From Marsupella aquatica (Eukaryota; Marchantiophyta): 64,000 nt of DNA. Below are positions 59,982 through 64,000 of this stretch, piece after piece. The stretch spans positions 10,726,001 through 10,790,000 of the forward strand of contig OZ316896.1 of NCBI GenBank assembly GCA_973895155.1, written 5' to 3'. A program made the translations under genes and the position numbers. The number at the start of each line of letters is the position of its first letter. Within the stretch, counting starts at the first letter, position 1. A model generated the notes under the pieces. That model made no database searches. It was not told where the DNA came from and saw only the letters and a program-made list of their open reading frames with translations.

Positions 59982-60440
59982 AGTAGTGCCTTTGGCATCA
60001 GGGCCCTTTCTGGAGTATCTGCAGCCCCTCTCCACTGATTGAAAGCCCCTCTAGCTTTATTTGGGAGAACGAGTGCCTTTGGCATCAGGGTCAATTTTTT
60101 TAGTATCTGCAGCCTCTTTCTCCACTGATTGAAGGCCCCTCTGGCTAAAGCCCTCAGTCGACAGTAGCTTTATTTGGGAAAACGAGTGCCCTTGGCATCA
60201 GGGTAATTTTTTTGGAGTATCTGGGGCACCTCTCTCCACTAGTTAAAAGCACCTTTGGGTAAAGCCTTTAGCTTTACGTGGGAGAACGAGAACCTTTGCC
60301 ATGAGCGTCGCTTTTTTGGAGTATCTGCAGCCCTGTCGCCACTTATTGAAAGCCCCTTTTAAAGCCCTCCAACTTCATTTGGTCGACCAGTGCCTTCGGC
60401 ATCAGGGTCGTTTTTTCGAGTACTTGTAGCCCCTCTCTCC
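59982..60440. repeat. Degenerate tandem array, about 85-115-bp unit, five copies
   Basis: AGTGCCTTTGGCATCAGGG and variants start near 59984, 60072, 60185, 60291 and 60391, each followed by GAGTATCTGCAGCCCCTCT and CCACTGATTGAAAGCCCCT blocks. Confidence 0.85.
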
Positions 60441-63400
60441 ACTACAGTAGAACCTCATAGATGCCCATCCCTGAAAATTTATAGTATCTCCAGCCAGTAG
60501 AATCTAGACCTCCTTCTCTCTACTGCATCCCTATGGATCCTCATGCTTGCCCATGCTGGTTCAACAAACTAAATATTCCCAACAAGAGCCAAACTATAGG
60601 GATCGTAGCCCTGATCCTCCAATCATTCCCAGAGATGACTTTTCTCAAAATGATCTGCATAACTCATATCCAGCTAACTTACAATGTGAGCATTCATCTC
60701 AGATAGCCCCTTCCCAGCACTCAAACTTCGGTATTTTATATTATGGATGGATGTTCTCTTCACCGAACACAACATAAAGCAACAAATCAAAAAGGCATGT
60801 GTAGCATAAAGCAACGGATAGAGAAAACAGGAAAAAAAGACACGGCCCACCTTGGGGTTGAACAGGAAGAACACGCCATATCCCACTAGCCCCACCTTGG
60901 AGGGGAAAAGGAAGAAAACCCAGTTTAGTACAACCGTACCTGTGGGGCACGGTGGCAGCTGGTGTGGGACCCTGGGTGTCAGGTGGACTAAGTGCCATAC
61001 CAATGTACTCCAGATGGACCAGATGGATACTTTGAATAACACAAGCGCATTCCCAGGAATGTTTCTATATCTGACTGAGTCCTTACAAGAAGACTGTCTC
61101 TCTAATGGTAGCCATTCAAATGGGGGAACAGGTCTTCAAGATTGGGGGACAATCTGGCAAACCAATACCAATCAATGTCACCTTCAAGTGGTGTTTTTTT
61201 TTTGCTGATGTTTACTTATAAAAAACTTAGACCAGCTCAATCTCTAAAGAATGGATAGCTTGGTCCATTTCTATTCATGGTCTTGCGTTTAGTACCTCCA
61301 GTCCTGGCACATTTTGGCTCGGGCTTGTTGACTTCAGTGTATGCAATGGGTGAATGGCCACTATTTGTGCCTTAACGTTGTTGTAAAGCCCCCCTCAGAA
61401 AATGAGTGAGTGGCTAATTGAGGCTTTACCTGGCATTTATTTGAGCGGGGGATCAAGAGCTGCAGCACACAAACAGAGGCTCGTCCACATAGGTTCCCAT
61501 TCATTTTCAATTTTATGAGGGCCCTTCAAGTCTCCTATGATGAGACAGTCCAAAGAAACAAGGGGATGGTGGAGGAGTTCCCCACACTGTCTTGCCTGCC
61601 AAGTCGATCTGGCATGCACAGAGCAAACTATGTGAGGCCCTGAGAACGGCTATAAAGGTGGAGCAATTTGGTCAAGATTCAAATCTAAATTGTCAAGGTC
61701 TGACTCCCTTATCTCGTCACCTGCCTGGGTGTCTACAATGCTGGTGGGAGTGCTCTAGGAACAGGAGAAGAAGAAGGAGGGGGAGGGTGAGGAGGGGGAG
61801 GAGGAGGAGGAGGAGGAGGGAAGAAAACTTTTACTAGGCCTTTCTCCAAACAAGTCTATCCCATTTTTCCATAGTGGGCATAAAATTGACAACTAAATCT
61901 TTGTCCTTAAATAGGCAAAACCAAGGGATGAGCAAAACAAAGGCTGGATTTTCCCCCCATTTTCAGCCTGTCCCTTGTGCCCAATCTATGGATAGATGGA
62001 CCTGAGCTGATGATGAAGTGTATGATCCAAGTGCTAAGAGCATTCCCACCGGGGACGACATTGCTGACTATATCATCACATTGGTGATTCTAAAACTAAG
62101 AATTTAGCTGCCATCAAGTGACTACATCTAGGTTCAAGGTAGGTTGGGATCACAGATCTAGTGACTACTATGAAAATTGCGGCAGATGTGATGCTTCCTT
62201 TATAGTCACTACTATTCATTTGTGATGTAAGTACTTGATAGCAGGCTTGATAGGGAAATCATTGAATGATGGAGGGCCATTCATTGAGGATTGACTAGAT
62301 TAGTTCTATTCTGGCACTTTATTTCCATTTTGGCACCATTTTGCCCTGCAGATGGAAGGAAGGACAAAAATATGAACCTATCCAGCTCGGTGTGAATCCT
62401 GCCATAGTTCCTTCCCCCTGTTTTGCCCTGTGGATAGAAGGAAGGAAATGCTGTGCTGAGCTTTCCTACAATCTTTTCCCCTGTTGCCCACCATTTTGTT
62501 TAGTCCCTATTACCCCCTAGTTAGATGAAAGGAAGTGCTCTGCTGGGCCTTCATTCAATCCTTTGCCCAGATGCCCACCATTTGGCAACACTGCTGTAAT
62601 CCCTATCACCCTTTATTTCCACAAAATCTTTAGTTTGCATAACAATATACTTTCTGCAATGATATATTTTTTTTCTCTTTGGCACAATGACCTCTTTATG
62701 AAATATATCCTCAATATAATCTTTTATGCAACGTCATCTTTTGGGTAACGATGTCTTTTACACAATAACATATTTTGTATAACAACATCTCTCGTGTAAG
62801 GCTTAGATATTGAGATACTTCTGCATAATGACCAATCACCCAAACCTTCAAATATGTTTTGTATAGCCCTTACTGGCTGATGGTAGGAATTATAAAACAT
62901 TATCAAAAAATAAACTGAGAAATTAGTATCAACTAAGACTTTCCCCTCAAGTGCTTTCAATACTTAATGGTTCACCATTGGATCAATCCAAACTAGCCAG
63001 AGTTTCATCAACAGTGACAAAAAAGTCAAAATATCATGATTTAACACAAATAGTGACAAAGTATCCAATTCTATCCTTTTGGTGCCCCTCAACCCTATGA
63101 TTGACCTAGGATGCGGTACACAACAAGAACACACAAGAATCTGTAAATCAGGTTGGACTTATCTAGACACAGGTTGGACTTATCTGGACAATCTCATAAA
63201 CAAGTTGCTATAATGGTGAATCCACCTTTCAAATTTTGTCTTATCCATATTTTTTGTGTCATGTATTTTTATTTAAATGTGCCTTATCAAGGGGCAGCCT
63301 TTGTAACATATATATTTTCCATTGATTTTTAGACCCCTTTAATTTTAGGTATTCTAGAGTATTTTGAATTTATTTTGGCAGCCCCCTTCTAACTTTTAAA
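60441..63400. other. Intergenic sequence without recognised genes
   Basis: Holds a purine microsatellite (61760-61822, annotated separately) and three loosely repeated blocks of about 95 bp near 62331-62590 sharing GAAGGAAGG and TGCCCACCATTT phrases. Otherwise nothing recognised. Confidence 0.35.
61760..61822 (+). repeat. (GGA)n-type purine microsatellite
   Basis: Almost pure purine tract, ending in GGAGGAGGAGGAGGAGGAGG. It creates a long Arg/Glu-rich frame that is not a gene. Confidence 0.9.
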
Positions 63401-64000
63401 GTTTGGGATCTCTTAGAGATGAAACCAACGAGCTTTGAGCTCCTGTCTATAGGTTTTGAGCTCCTGGCCATGGAGTTCAGACTGTAGCACAGTTTTTGCG
63501 TCATTTTGACTACCCTCTCGCACTCAGTTTTTCTCGGAATCCATTTTTCTCAATTGCGTTAGCTTGCTCTTGCCGAGGCGCATCAAAATTGATATAAAAC
63601 ACGTCAAAAACGGTGTCGTATCGACATACTTATGGTCACATTCGTTTTCGCTGTTTTTCAGCCATTTTTCTATGATTTTTGCCTTCCTTTCGACGATCAT
63701 ATCTTGGTCAATCTTTCACGGATTTCAGATTTCTCAAGTGCTTTGTATAGCTCTTCTCCGGGAGAATCAGATTGATCCCAAGAGCGGTCCAATTGGTCTC
63801 ATATTGCCCCGATTGGACTTTGATTAGCTTTCACATTTTTTTTCAAGTTCAACCGTACTCACTTTCAATTAGCTTTGGGGTCCTATAGCAGTTCCTCGTT
63901 CACGGAATCAGGCATTCTCATGTGATTTGGCCAGCTCTTGTCCAGGAGTGCAACATCTATCCCTACCGCGGTCCTTTTGGTGACATATCAACCACTTTCG
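63400..64000. mobile_element. Probable LTR-type sequence at window end
   Basis: The phrases ACGATCATATCTTGGTCAAT and GGTTTTGAGCTCCTGGCCAT resemble the 51.5 kb block ACGATCATATCTTGGCCGTT. It probably continues beyond the window. Orientation and ends unknown. Confidence 0.35.

Noticed and set aside
61592-61837. Arg-rich 81-codon frame
   Set aside because: Produced by the GGA-type microsatellite.
1-64000. CRISPR arrays, operons, prophage or bacterial mobile islands
   Set aside because: The window is eukaryotic with spliced genes. The tandem arrays have 60-150-bp units without the regular repeat-spacer pattern of CRISPR.

Overview
This is a nuclear window from a land plant, most likely a seed-free one; a moss is my best guess and a liverwort or lycophyte is possible. 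Three things support this. All genes carry GT-AG introns of roughly 100-2000 bp. Two genes encode plant-type Golgi glycosyltransferases and one a plant ERD15/CID1-type PAM2 protein. The first gene encodes the axonemal central-apparatus protein SPAG16/PF20, which is needed only by organisms with motile flagella and is therefore kept in plants with swimming sperm and lost in most seed plants. The species call is inference.

Five protein-coding genes can be supported. (1) SPAG16/PF20, + strand, 767-6921: 13 exons whose phases all agree, giving about 588 residues and seven WD40 repeats. (2) HslV, - strand, 7811-11116: a bacterial-type threonine protease of the HslUV complex with a likely mitochondrial presequence. 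It converges on SPAG16. One internal splice junction does not close in frame. (3) ERD15-like, + strand, 21442-23167: two exons, a PAM2 motif and a G-box about 0.8 kb upstream. (4) A GT34-like (GMA12/MNN10) glycosyltransferase, + strand, 34175-36885: five exons and a DxD motif. (5) A GT92 (DUF23) glycosyltransferase, - strand, 39461-43767: a membrane-anchor exon joined over a 2.1 kb intron to one large catalytic exon.

The rest is repeat-rich. Region 11.2-18.8 kb holds decayed element coding sequence in two opposite orientations, plus part of a long LTR whose inverted partner lies at 51.9-53.0 kb. Three MITEs of one family (16.0, 17.0 and 26.0 kb) have inverted ends and three different perfect 8-bp target-site duplications; a fourth relic is at 57.6 kb. 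PIF/Harbinger transposase debris lies at 27.2-28.3 kb and 49.3-50.1 kb, with related sequence at 53.2-53.7 kb. An inverted pair of about 310-bp arms flanks 28.7-29.4 kb. A tRNA-derived SINE lies at 47.4-47.7 kb. Tandem arrays occur at 32.2-33.5 kb (about 148-bp unit), 56.0-56.4 kb and 60.0-60.4 kb. From 46 to 64 kb I see no host gene.

The genes are not an operon and share no pathway. The two glycosyltransferases are neighbours and both look Golgi-resident, but nothing here shows that they act together. The strongest biological observations are the mitochondrial-type HslV in a plant, the 188-bp hairpin element in its last intron, and the nested MITE insertions, for which an unoccupied paralogous site exists in the same window.
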